Positions 1 to 6,619 of a stretch of 24,000 bases of DNA are shown in pieces (position 1 is the stretch's first letter; each line of letters opens with the position of its first letter). The DNA is from a virus. The stretch covers positions 1 to 24,000 of IMG/VR virus record IMGVR_UViG_3300005577_000084; one strand, 5' to 3'. The notes under the pieces were generated by a model, which saw only the letters and a program-made list of their open reading frames with translations, was not told where the DNA came from and made no database searches. Position numbers and translations under genes: made by a program.

Positions 1-26
1 AACTGCCTTTGCGTCCTGTCGGCTAA

Positions 27-53
27 GGGTTGCGTATCGCTCAACCCGGTTGA
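27..53. repeat. Overlapping alternative palindromes
   Basis: GGGTTG (27-32) can pair with CAACCC (42-47). The same CAACC bases can instead pair with GGTTGA in the 13-base palindrome TCAACC-C-GGTTGA (41-53). The two folds exclude each other. The palindrome could be a repressor operator or part of an RNA switch. No function is shown by the sequence alone. Confidence 0.4.
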
Positions 54-230
54 CTGTGCTTTCACTCTGGGATCAATTACACCATAGTTTCTGTCTCTTG
101 TGGTGGTATTTTCGCAACAAACCTGTAATAGTTTGTGCTCCAAATCCCTAGCCAGTTGGTTATGGAATGGCAACCCAGCAGTATACCATAAGTGGGCGTC
201 CTTGTGTATTGTAAAAATACAACACCAATC

Positions 231-267
231 TTGCTATCATTTTAGGAGCATGTTTTGCTATCATTTT
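231..267. repeat. 13-base direct repeat
   Basis: TTGCTATCATTTT occurs at 231-243 and again at 255-267, spaced 24 bases start to start (a little over two helical turns). Spacing of this kind suits a protein that binds two sites on one DNA face. No gene overlaps it. Confidence 0.6.
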
Positions 268-403
268 TATAGCAGACAGACATGCGACATTGTTTTGAAG
301 TGCACAAGGAAGGAGGGGGTGGGGGGAAAACTTGGGTGGAGGGAAAATTTCGTAATGCACTTTCCTACGGTAGCACATATTTTTGAACATGAGGACGTTA
401 AAC

Positions 404-518
404 GGCCTAGAAGGCCTCTAAAGCCTTTCAGGCAGGGGTAGTATGTCTTTTTCATTTTAGGGCCCTTCCTGGGCCTTTTAAGGGCCTTGTAGGCCTATTC
501 CCTGTGCTCGGCTAGGCC
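404..518. repeat. Cluster of GGCC / AGGCCT palindromes
   Basis: GGCC occurs seven times in about 115 bases (404, 413, 461, 472, 483, 492, 515), three times as the six-base palindrome AGGCCT. One pair forms a longer stem: 459-467 with 480-488, nine pairs including one wobble. No T-run follows, so it does not look like an intrinsic terminator. The cluster contrasts sharply with the AT-rich DNA that begins just after it. Confidence 0.55.
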
Positions 519-542
519 TCGCATAACAGAGACAAGGGAACA

Positions 543-572
543 AAAGAAAGAAAGTAACACAAAGAAAGAAAA
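543..572. repeat. Purine-rich AAAGAAAG repeats
   Basis: AAAGAAAGAAAG at 543-554 and AAAGAAAGAAAA at 561-572 form two nearly identical purine-only tracts 18 bases apart. They sit at the left edge of the AT-rich hairpin region. Confidence 0.5.
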
Positions 573-582
573 TAAATTATAA

Positions 583-601
583 AAGACATTGTAAATGTCT
601 T
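583..601. repeat. Perfect inverted repeat (hairpin 1)
   Basis: AAGACATT (583-590) and AATGTCTT (594-601) are perfect 8-base arms around a 3-base loop. First in a row of palindromes in this non-coding tract. Confidence 0.65.
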
Positions 602-603
602 AA

Positions 604-625
604 TACAACATTAACTTATGTTGTA
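604..625. repeat. Perfect inverted repeat (hairpin 2)
   Basis: TACAACAT (604-611) and ATGTTGTA (618-625) are perfect 8-base arms with a 6-base loop. The ten bases 611-620, TTAACTTATG, recur exactly at 851-860 in another hairpin. A perfect TATAAT follows at 627-632, but I see no good -35 in front of it. Confidence 0.65.
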
Positions 626-654
626 ATATAATTAATATTAAGGGTATCATATAA

Positions 655-676
655 AAGGTACTTTGTCAAGTACCTT
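655..676. repeat. Perfect inverted repeat (hairpin 3)
   Basis: AAGGTACTT (655-663) and AAGTACCTT (668-676) are perfect 9-base arms with a 4-base loop. Read on the - strand, the loop and inner arm spell TTGACA (669-664), a perfect -35 hexamer. The matching -10 seventeen bases on, TACCCT, is poor, although preceded by an extended TG. Confidence 0.7.
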
Positions 677-708
677 GTTAAAATATTTACATTTTTGTTA
701 AATATTTA
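675..708. repeat. AT-rich direct repeat
   Basis: TTGTTAAAATATTTA (675-689) is repeated with one base deleted at 695-708, a 20-base offset. Tandem AT-rich repeats beside palindromes are typical of DNA-unwinding elements in replication origins. No DnaA box is visible, so an origin is only a possibility. Confidence 0.5.
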
Positions 709-714
709 TATTAT
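686..714 (+). promoter_or_regulatory. Candidate sigma70-type promoter for the late operon
   Basis: TTTACA (686-691, 5 of 6 to the -35 consensus), a 17-base spacer and TATTAT (709-714, 5 of 6 to the -10). Transcription would start near 721 and give a structured leader of about 270 bases before the first gene. A second, weaker pair follows: TTGTAC (730-735), 17 bases, TAAAAT (753-758). AT-rich DNA gives chance matches, so confidence is limited. Confidence 0.4.
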
Positions 715-716
715 TC

Positions 717-735
717 GTACAACTAAGTATTGTAC
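717..735. repeat. Perfect inverted repeat (hairpin 4)
   Basis: GTACAA (717-722) and TTGTAC (730-735) are perfect 6-base arms with a 7-base loop. The right arm coincides with the possible -35 at 730-735, so this could be an operator over a promoter. Confidence 0.5.
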
Positions 736-779
736 AAAAGTTAAAAGTATGGTAAAATATTAGCAATGTTGTTTTCTTT

Positions 780-878
780 GTAACTATAGTCTTGCAGACT
801 AAGTTACCTTCCTTGTTCACTTAAGGCACCGTTCCGGTGCATGTGCCGCTTTAACTTATGCGGCAATTAAGGTGGTAA
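780..878 (+). ncRNA. Candidate structured leader RNA
   Basis: Three stem-loops lie in a row. The first pairs GTAAC (780-784) with GTTAC (803-807) and, above a small internal loop, TAGTCT (787-792) with AGACTA (796-801). The second is GCACCG (826-831) with CGGTGC (835-840), triloop TTC. The third is TGCCGC (844-849) with GCGGCA (860-865). An outer helix, CTTAA (820-824) with TTAAG (867-871), would close the last two into a three-way junction. TTACC (804-808) could alternatively pair with GGTAA (874-878), opening the first stem, so two exclusive folds exist. It lies downstream of the promoter candidates and upstream of the first gene. It matches no RNA family I recognise. Confidence 0.4.
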
Positions 879-994
879 TGTTTAAACTTTTTCTTGTTTT
901 CTTACTCAACATCCTGTTCCGGAGCGAAGCGACGACACTGTTAAACCTAACATTTCCTGTCAATTTCGTCACACTTTCAACAACAATTTAATGT

Positions 995-1144
995 ATGATT
1001 AAAAAGAGTGGAAAAGGCTACGTTGTAAAATCGGAGTCGGGTGGGAAGAACCTGTCCAAGCCTGGAATTTCCAAGGCAGCTGCTGTTAAACGACTCCGAC
1101 AAGTTGAATGGTTTAAAAATCATCCAAAAAGTAAGAAAGGCTAA
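995..1144 (+). CDS. Small basic phage protein (49 aa)
   Basis: A 49-residue, strongly basic protein (12 Lys, 2 Arg, only 2 Glu) with the pattern SGGKNLSK...KAAAVKRLRQVEWFK. It recalls the small Lys-rich phage proteins with a KRLRQVE(Y/W)FK-like end that often sit near terminase genes. Their role is unknown, and nucleic-acid binding is plausible from charge alone. The ATG at 995 has no clear Shine-Dalgarno; an overlapping ATG at 991 encodes only three codons before a stop. The stop at 1142-1144 is one base from the small-terminase ATG at 1146, whose AAGAAAGG ribosome site lies inside this gene, so the two are probably translated together. Confidence 0.65.
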   Translation: MIKKSGKGYVVKSESGGKNLSKPGISKAAAVKRLRQVEWFKNHPKSKKG

Positions 1145-1145
1145 A

Positions 1146-1826
1146 ATGGCTCTCTCAGACAACCCTGAAAGACAGGGACAACCTTCAGGCCCCGTCAGGG
1201 CAATTACCAAAGAAGGAAAGTGGTGGAGTGATAGCCAGAAAATTGAGGCTGTCAAAACTTTCCTGATGACTGGTAATGTTGCTATGACTGCCAGAATCCT
1301 GAAAATTCCCGAGTTTACCCTCCGTAAGTGGACTAAAAGTGTTTGGTGGCACGAAATACTGGACGACCTAAAACAAGAAGAAGAGCTTGTCCTTTCTGCC
1401 CGTTTGAAGAAAATTGTAGACAAAAGCTTTGATGTTATTGAAGACCGTCTTGAGAATGGTGACTTTGTCTATGACCAAAAATCAGGTCAAATGCGCCGTA
1501 AGCAAGTAGCTATGCGGGATGCTCACAAAGTAGCCATTGACCTTGTAGACAAGCGGGAAAAGTTGCTTGGTAAGAATGGTGTGAAGGTGAGTGAAGAAGC
1601 TGTGGCAGATAAGTTGCTCAAGCTGGCAGAGAAGTTTGCTGAACTTGCTGGAGCCAAGAAACTTGAAACTAACACTATTGACACTACAGTTGAAGAAGCT
1701 GTTGTAAAGGATCAGGATGAAGTGGTTCAAAATAGCCGGTTTCCCAGTGAAGTTTGCGATGACGACTTCGAAGGAGGAACTGACGAAATGGAGTTTGAGG
1801 AGAGATATCGACCCTCCCAATCTTGA
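1146..1826 (+). CDS. terS: Terminase small subunit (DNA recognition)
   Basis: A 226-residue protein expected to recognise phage DNA and hand it to the large terminase. Residues about 32-64 (KIEAVKTFLMTGNVAMTARI, then LRKWTKSVWW) form a helix-turn-helix of the kind found at the N-terminus of small terminases. Residues about 75-170 are charged helix, suited to ring formation. The acidic tail (about 180-220) fits a segment that contacts the large subunit. I place the start at ATG 1146, six bases after AAGAAAGG; an in-frame GTG at 1041 would overlap the preceding small gene and adds unconvincing sequence. The last 110 bases overlap the next gene in another frame. The assignment rests on the HTH and on position before the large terminase. 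Confidence 0.8.
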   Translation: MALSDNPERQGQPSGPVRAITKEGKWWSDSQKIEAVKTFLMTGNVAMTARILKIPEFTLRKWTKSVWWHEILDDLKQEEELVLSARLKKIVDKSFDVIEDRLENGDFVYDQKSGQMRRKQVAMRDAHKVAIDLVDKREKLLGKNGVKVSEEAVADKLLKLAEKFAELAGAKKLETNTIDTTVEEAVVKDQDEVVQNSRFPSEVCDDDFEGGTDEMEFEERYRPSQS

Positions 1827-2073
1827 GGGATGTGAAGGGGTCACTGGAGAGAGTGGAGCTGAAATCATTGTGTGGATTGATCCAAATGGACGAGATGTAG
1901 TTAATACAATTATCCATGAAAGTGTCCATGTCTTTCAGAAATTCTGTGCCTATATTGCCGAAACAAACCCAGGTTCAGAATTTCAAGCTTATACAGTTGC
2001 TCACATTTCTTGTACCTTTCTTACTGAATTTAAAAGGATTGAAGATGCCCTACATGACAAATGGAAAACGTGA
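1717..2073 (+). CDS. Putative zinc metallopeptidase-like protein (HExxH)
   Basis: A 118-residue protein with HESVH at 67-71, the HExxH zinc and catalytic signature, and Glu88 in SEFQAY, 17 residues later, as a possible third ligand. The block GESGAEIIVWIDPNGRD just before the motif, then EFQAYTVAHIS, resembles small phage proteins of the form HEAVHVWQ...EFEAYAIQ that I recall as uncharacterised. The substrate is unknown. No secretion signal or membrane segment is present. The start is uncertain: ATG 1717 has AAAGGA at 1706-1711, whereas ATG 1759 would drop 14 residues and has a weak site. Either choice leaves a long overlap with terS, and the end overlaps the HNH gene by 29 bases. Confidence 0.65.
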   Translation: MKWFKIAGFPVKFAMTTSKEELTKWSLRRDIDPPNLEGCEGVTGESGAEIIVWIDPNGRDVVNTIIHESVHVFQKFCAYIAETNPGSEFQAYTVAHISCTFLTEFKRIEDALHDKWKT

Positions 2074-2347
2074 TTATAAACGTGAATATGCTTTATATGC
2101 AAGCAGGCCCGAACAAATTAAAGCCCGTTCTGAGCGCACTGTAGCTCGTAGACAGGCAAATGCTGCTGGTACAACCCACAAGGGAGATGGCAAGGATATT
2201 GACCATATTAAGCCCCTGTCTAAGGGTGGATCGAATGCAAAGAGCAATCAGCGTGTTGTGAGTGAAAGTGCCAATCGTAGCTTTTCTCGAAATGCTGATG
2301 GTAGTATGAAGAGTCAACAAAGTCGCAGAGAGCGAAAAGGACGATAA
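2045..2347 (+). CDS. HNH endonuclease near terminase
   Basis: A 100-residue basic protein with an HNH-type core: Asp53-His54 in DIDHIKPLSKGGSN, Asn68 in SNQRVV and Asn77 in SANRSF. This is the DHxxPLSxGGSNxxxNxRxV type of HNH nuclease found in many tailed phages. HNH proteins encoded beside terminase genes are known in some phages, such as HK97 gp74, to assist genome cleavage during packaging; position suggests, but does not prove, the same here. It could instead be a homing nuclease. ATG 2045 is chosen because AAAGG lies about eight bases upstream (near 2033) and because the in-frame sequence before it is the out-of-frame reading of the HExxH gene. The C-terminus is Arg/Ser/Lys-rich and probably binds DNA. 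Confidence 0.75.
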   Translation: MPYMTNGKRDYKREYALYASRPEQIKARSERTVARRQANAAGTTHKGDGKDIDHIKPLSKGGSNAKSNQRVVSESANRSFSRNADGSMKSQQSRRERKGR

Positions 2348-2348
2348 A

Positions 2349-2831
2349 ATGATTTCACGTAGATTTGAAGGAAACCCGTTTCATAGTGGTTTAAATGTTC
2401 AATGGGGAGGGGGATTGAAAAATCCTTATATTTCTTTTCATTGGGTACACGTTTTTGGCCAAGAGTTAAAAAGGTTTTCAATTCGTCTACGTTTTTGGAG
2501 TTGGGCTAATCCAGTGAATATTACTAATGGAGCTGGATATCAATTTGTTTATGGAACTAAAAAGCGTTTAGGACCTAAATTCTTTTTTAATAAAGTTCAA
2601 TACAATATTGTTGAAGAACATCTTAAAAATACTCTGTCTCATCAAATCTCTTATAAAGACTTTGAGCTTCTTCAAGCTCATAAAGAAGATGTTCAACGAG
2701 AACAGCAAAGAATGAAATGTCGTTTAGAAGCTCATGCCAAAGCGATGATTGGTACTCCAACATGGTGGCAACGACAAGAAGCTATCAAACTAGGTCTTGA
2801 CCCCGATAATAAAGATATTTATGAAACTTAA
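2349..2831 (+). CDS. Unknown protein between HNH and large terminase
   Basis: A 160-residue protein I do not recognise. The first 90 residues are rich in aromatic residues (Trp, Phe, Tyr) with alternating hydrophobic positions, suggesting beta strands. Residues about 95-150 are charged and helical (FELLQAHKEDVQREQQRMK). It has no signal peptide or membrane segment. The start at ATG 2349 is one base after the HNH stop and seven bases after AAAGGA (2336-2341). The end overlaps the large terminase start by 11 bases (ATGAAACTTAATG). Its place between the terminase subunits suggests a role in packaging, but that is context only. Confidence 0.7.
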   Translation: MISRRFEGNPFHSGLNVQWGGGLKNPYISFHWVHVFGQELKRFSIRLRFWSWANPVNITNGAGYQFVYGTKKRLGPKFFFNKVQYNIVEEHLKNTLSHQISYKDFELLQAHKEDVQREQQRMKCRLEAHAKAMIGTPTWWQRQEAIKLGLDPDNKDIYET

Positions 2832-4344
2832 TGCTCAGATTATCGAAGGCTTTGTGGGCAGTGTCTTAGGTAGCCGTTTCGATGGAAAGTCTGAGTCTGC
2901 TCAATTTCATAAAGAATGTTGGGAGCTTTGCACAGGACCTGATAGGTTTATTGCTATGGCTGCTCCCCGTGGACACGCTAAGTCGTCCGCAATTACGTTA
3001 GGTTATGGCCTAGCAACTCTGTTATTTCGAGAGCGAAAATTTATGTTACTCGTCTCTGATACAGAATCGCAGGCCGCCAACTTCCTTGGACTCTTTAAAG
3101 CAGAGCTTCAGGAAAACACAGATTTAATTGAACTGTTTGATTTAAAACTAAATGACAAAGGACAAGTTCAATTTATTAAGGATAGCGAAACTGACATTAT
3201 TGTAGCTTTTAATGATGGAACAAAGTTCCGAATTATTGCTAAGGGTAGTGAACAGAAACTTCGTGGTTTAATCTGGAATGGTTCTCGTCCCGATATCATT
3301 ATGTGTGATGATATTGAAAACGATGAGCTAGTTATGAATAAAGATCGCCGAGACAAGATGCGTAAGTGGTTTAAAAACGCTTTGCTTCCTTGTCGGAGTG
3401 ATAATGGCGTAGTAAGAATGGTTGGCACTGTCCTGCATATGGATAGCCTGCTTGAACGCCTGATGCCTAACCCTTCTGATAAACAGACAGTGACCGATCA
3501 GGATGGTTTGCGTCAATGGAGTCGTAGAAAAACCATGTGGAAATCGGTTAAATACCGTGCCCATAATGAAGACTTTTCCATTTTGCTGTGGCCTGAGAAA
3601 AAGAGTGCTGATGAATTCAAAATGCTCTATCAGGAAGCTGTCGAAGATGGAAGTTTGGATGGTTATTCACAAGAATATTTGAATTATCCTCTGGATGAAG
3701 GAACTGCCTTTTTCCGACGTACTGATTTTCAGCCTATTAAACCAGAGGAAAAGGATATTCCTCTCAACTATTACATTACAGCTGACTTGGCTATTTCCGA
3801 AAGTGAAAAAGCTGACTATTCTGTATTTTTAGTAGCAGGAATTGATGAAAATAAGCGAATTCATGTTAAAAACGTCATTCGTGAACGTCTAGATGGGCGT
3901 GAAATTGTGGACACTTTCATCACTTTACAGCGTATTTATGATCCTGTCGCTATGGGTGTTGAAGATATGCAAATTAGTAAGTCTATTGGGCCCTTCTTAC
4001 GAGAAGAAATGCTCAATCAAAACTGCTTTATTAGCCTTCATACCCTAAAACATGGTGGTAAAGACAAGCCTTTTCGTGCTCGTACCATCCAAGCTCGTAT
4101 GAGAGCAGGTGGTGTTAAGTTTGACAAACAAGCTGACTGGTTTCCTAAGTTTGAAGATGAACTTCTCACCTTCCCTCGCGGTAAATCCGACGACCAGGTT
4201 GACGCTTTCGCTTATTTAGGCATGATGTTGGATGTTCTTATTGAAGCTCCCACTGCTAAAGAAGCCTCAGACCTGGAATATGAACTTGAAATGTCTGGTA
4301 GTGACCTAGCTGAAATGGGACGTAGCGAGCTGACTGGTTATTAA
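2821..4344 (+). CDS. terL: Terminase large subunit (ATPase and nuclease)
   Basis: The DNA-packaging motor, 507 residues. The N-terminal ATPase has Walker A at about 48-56 (APRGHAKSS), Walker B at 159-166 (IIMCDDIE) and a coupling motif at 202-206 (GTVLH). The C-terminal RNase H-like nuclease that cuts the concatemer shows its acidic residues in ITADLAISE (Asp322), MGVEDM (Glu381) and GKSDDQVDA (Asp457/458 and Asp461). Length is normal for the family. I start at ATG 2821, inside the end of the preceding gene; an in-frame TTG at 2797 would add eight residues. No strong Shine-Dalgarno is seen, so translation is probably coupled to the upstream gene. Confidence 0.95.
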   Translation: MKLNAQIIEGFVGSVLGSRFDGKSESAQFHKECWELCTGPDRFIAMAAPRGHAKSSAITLGYGLATLLFRERKFMLLVSDTESQAANFLGLFKAELQENTDLIELFDLKLNDKGQVQFIKDSETDIIVAFNDGTKFRIIAKGSEQKLRGLIWNGSRPDIIMCDDIENDELVMNKDRRDKMRKWFKNALLPCRSDNGVVRMVGTVLHMDSLLERLMPNPSDKQTVTDQDGLRQWSRRKTMWKSVKYRAHNEDFSILLWPEKKSADEFKMLYQEAVEDGSLDGYSQEYLNYPLDEGTAFFRRTDFQPIKPEEKDIPLNYYITADLAISESEKADYSVFLVAGIDENKRIHVKNVIRERLDGREIVDTFITLQRIYDPVAMGVEDMQISKSIGPFLREEMLNQNCFISLHTLKHGGKDKPFRARTIQARMRAGGVKFDKQADWFPKFEDELLTFPRGKSDDQVDAFAYLGMMLDVLIEAPTAKEASDLEYELEMSGSDLAEMGRSELTGY

Positions 4345-4358
4345 TTTAAAGGAATACA

Positions 4359-6398
4359 ATGGCCGATAGAGTAAAACTGGCAAACTATATTGATGACGTC
4401 AATATTGCCGAGAGTTTAGATGATGAGACTCTCCACAAAATTGGTAGTGAAGTAGCAGCTGGTTTTGATCTCGACCTTGGTACACGGGTTGATTGGGACC
4501 GAGCTATGGAGGATTGGTTGAAGCTGGCTAAACAGACAGTTGAACCTAAAACCTACCCGTGGCCTAAGGCCAGCAACATTAAATACCCGCTGCTTTCAAC
4601 TGCTGCAATGCAGTTTGGAGCACGGGCTTATCCGTCTTTGGTTCCCTCCAATGAGCAGGTTGTAAAAGCCCGAGTCATTGGTAAAGACCCTTCTGGTGAA
4701 AAGTTGGATCGGGCCGAACGTGTCTCTCTCTACATGTCTTACCAACTCATGGATGAGATGGATGGGTGGGAAGAGGACATGGATAAGCTTCTTATTATGC
4801 TGCCTATTGTCGGCACCGTGTTTAAGAAGACGTATTGGGATAAGGTTAAGAAAACCAACTGCTCCCGTCTGGTCCTGCCCAAGAATCTTGTGGTGAATTA
4901 CTGGACCCATTGTCTTGAAACTTCAGAACGTATTACTGAAATTATTGAGATGAGTCCTCGCGTTCTTAAAGAACGTCAAATGGCTGGTTTGTTCTTAGAT
5001 ATTGATTTAGGACAAGCTCCCCAACCTCAAGAAACAATCAATACTAAGTTGGTAAATGCTCAGCCTGCACAGGATGACACGACTCCGTATACAATTTTAG
5101 AGCAGCATACCTATCTAGATTTGGATGGGGATGGGTATAAAGAGCCTTACATTGTTACAGTTCATCGTGAATCTACTAAGGTGCTTCGCATTGTAGCTCG
5201 CTATGATGTTGAGTCTTTTGTGTGGAAAGAAGGTACTGAAGATAGTGACAATCCAGTTCTTGTAAAAATTGAACCTGTTCATTATTACACCAAGTTTGGG
5301 TTTATTCCCAATCCTGATGGTGGTTTTTATGACATGGGTTTTGGTTGCCTTCTGGGCCCGTTGAATGAAAGCGTCAATACTCTCATCAATCAGCTGGTTG
5401 ACTCTGGTACGTTACATAACATGCAGAGTGGTTTCCTTGGAAAGGGCTTACGCCTGAAACTTGGTGAAGCTCGTTTCACTCCAGGCGAGTGGAAGAGTGT
5501 TAATGCTACAGGCGACGATCTTCGTAAGCAAATCTTGCCCCTGCCAACCAAGGAACCGAGCTCTGTTTTATTCCAACTGATGGGTGCTCTCATCACTTCT
5601 GGTAAAGAACTGGCTTCCGTTGCTGAAATCTTTGTGGGTAAGATGCCTGGACAAAACACCCCTGCCACTACGACAATGGCCTCCATTGAACAAGGTATGA
5701 AGGTGTTTACGGCTGTCTATAAGCGTATTTTCCGTAGCCTTTCTGAAGAATTCCGTAAGTTGTATCGTCTCAATTCCTTGTATCTTAACAAGGATGAGTA
5801 TGTGGCAGTGCTCGACATTCAGATTGGACAGGATGATTTCAACACTAAAGATCATGATATTTTCCCGGGTGCTGATCCTCAAGCTATTTCCTCTACTGAA
5901 AAGTTGATGAAGGCTCAAGGCCTCATGGAACTGCTACCTTCTGGTCTGCTCAATCCTGTGGAAGTTATCAAGCGTGTTCTGGTGGCTCAAGAACAGCCCA
6001 ACTATGAGCAGCTGCTGAATCCTCAAGTGCTTGAATCTGGACAACCTCCACCTCCTCCGCCTGATCCAAAACTGCAAGAAATGCAGATGAAGAGTCAGCT
6101 GGAACAGCAAAAGATTGACCAGAAGGGGCAACAACAACAGCATCAAATGCAACTGGAAGCAGCCGATAAGGCTACCCAAATGCAAATGAAGGCTGCAGAG
6201 CATGCTCAAGATATGCAGCATAAAGCTCAGATGAACAATCTTGAAGCTGCTATTGCTCAGCATAAGCAAGCTATTTTCTCCGTTGAAGGTCAGCAAAAGC
6301 TCAATCTTCAAGCTGCAGAAGGTAGACAGAAACTTACTCTTAAAGAACAAGAGTCTCGCCAGAAACAAAAGAATATGGCGAATAAAGGAACTAAATGA
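4359..6398 (+). CDS. Portal protein
   Basis: The dodecameric ring at the capsid vertex through which DNA enters and leaves; 679 residues, in the P22-like portal size range. Near the N-terminus, YPWPKASNIKYPLLSTAAMQ and FGARAYPSLVP (about 67-96) form the conserved core start of this portal family. Residues 254-260 read DLDGDGY, an EF-hand-like acidic loop often present at this point of these portals. After a proline run near 563-568, residues about 573-675 are almost entirely Gln/Lys/Met-rich helix, expected to form the internal barrel seen in P22 portal. AAAGGA (4348-4353) precedes ATG 4359. Its stop overlaps the next ATG (ATGA). Confidence 0.93.
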   Translation: MADRVKLANYIDDVNIAESLDDETLHKIGSEVAAGFDLDLGTRVDWDRAMEDWLKLAKQTVEPKTYPWPKASNIKYPLLSTAAMQFGARAYPSLVPSNEQVVKARVIGKDPSGEKLDRAERVSLYMSYQLMDEMDGWEEDMDKLLIMLPIVGTVFKKTYWDKVKKTNCSRLVLPKNLVVNYWTHCLETSERITEIIEMSPRVLKERQMAGLFLDIDLGQAPQPQETINTKLVNAQPAQDDTTPYTILEQHTYLDLDGDGYKEPYIVTVHRESTKVLRIVARYDVESFVWKEGTEDSDNPVLVKIEPVHYYTKFGFIPNPDGGFYDMGFGCLLGPLNESVNTLINQLVDSGTLHNMQSGFLGKGLRLKLGEARFTPGEWKSVNATGDDLRKQILPLPTKEPSSVLFQLMGALITSGKELASVAEIFVGKMPGQNTPATTTMASIEQGMKVFTAVYKRIFRSLSEEFRKLYRLNSLYLNKDEYVAVLDIQIGQDDFNTKDHDIFPGADPQAISSTEKLMKAQGLMELLPSGLLNPVEVIKRVLVAQEQPNYEQLLNPQVLESGQPPPPPPDPKLQEMQMKSQLEQQKIDQKGQQQQHQMQLEAADKATQMQMKAAEHAQDMQHKAQMNNLEAAIAQHKQAIFSVEGQQKLNLQAAEGRQKLTLKEQESRQKQKNMANKGTK

Positions 6399-6619
6399 AC
6401 TTAGATGAATTCAATGCTTGGAAAGCACATCCAACTACAAAGGAAGTGTTTGCTGCTATCCGAGCATTAATTTATGAAGGGCAAGTGGAACTTGGTGCAA
6501 CAGCAGGAGTTGATCCTATTGTTGACCGATATAAGGTTGGTAAAATTAACGGCCTTGAAACCATCTTGTTTCTAGAATTAGACGACATATCCTCAGAAGG
6601 AGAAAATGATAATGATTGA
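6395..6619 (+). CDS. Small conserved protein downstream of portal
   Basis: A 74-residue acidic protein (MNLDEFNAWKAHPTTKEV at the start, ending DDISSEGENDND). It recalls small proteins encoded between portal and scaffold or capsid genes in other podoviruses, with no known function. The predicted structure is mostly helical. The start codon overlaps the portal stop (ATGA) and the end overlaps the GroES-like gene by 14 bases, so it is part of one translationally coupled run. An assembly role is possible from position only. Confidence 0.65.
   Translation: MNLDEFNAWKAHPTTKEVFAAIRALIYEGQVELGATAGVDPIVDRYKVGKINGLETILFLELDDISSEGENDND

Larger units (their letters stand above)
1..994. other. Non-coding region upstream of the late operon
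   Basis: Nearly 1 kb with no gene I can support. Open stretches on both strands lack phage-like composition (cysteine- and tryptophan-rich translations, no family resemblance). A short open frame runs into a TAG at 85-87 and could be the tail of a gene that begins outside the window, but nothing supports it. The segment holds palindromes near 27-53, a 13-base direct repeat at 231-267, a GGCC-rich patch at 404-518, purine-rich repeats at 543-572 and an AT-rich tract with perfect inverted repeats at 583-865. Everything after it is transcribed rightward, so a late promoter or leader, or a replication origin, is a reasonable inference. Confidence 0.75.

Noticed and set aside
12-85. Possible tRNA ending in ACACCA near position 84
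   Set aside because: The would-be acceptor strand has no complement at the right distance and no T-arm or anticodon arm can be drawn.
100-441. Open frame of 113 codons on the + strand in the non-coding region
   Set aside because: Starts at GTG with no ribosome site; the translation is rich in Cys, His and Trp, overlaps repeats and resembles no protein I know.
641-669. Leftward promoter from TTGACA in hairpin 3
   Set aside because: The -10 (TACCCT) is poor and no leftward gene follows before position 1.
1041-1145. Earlier GTG start for small terminase
   Set aside because: It overlaps the 49-residue gene in another frame and has no good ribosome site; ATG 1146 has one.
2797-2820. TTG start for large terminase
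   Set aside because: It adds eight residues unlike the family start; ATG 2821 is more likely, although its ribosome site is also weak.
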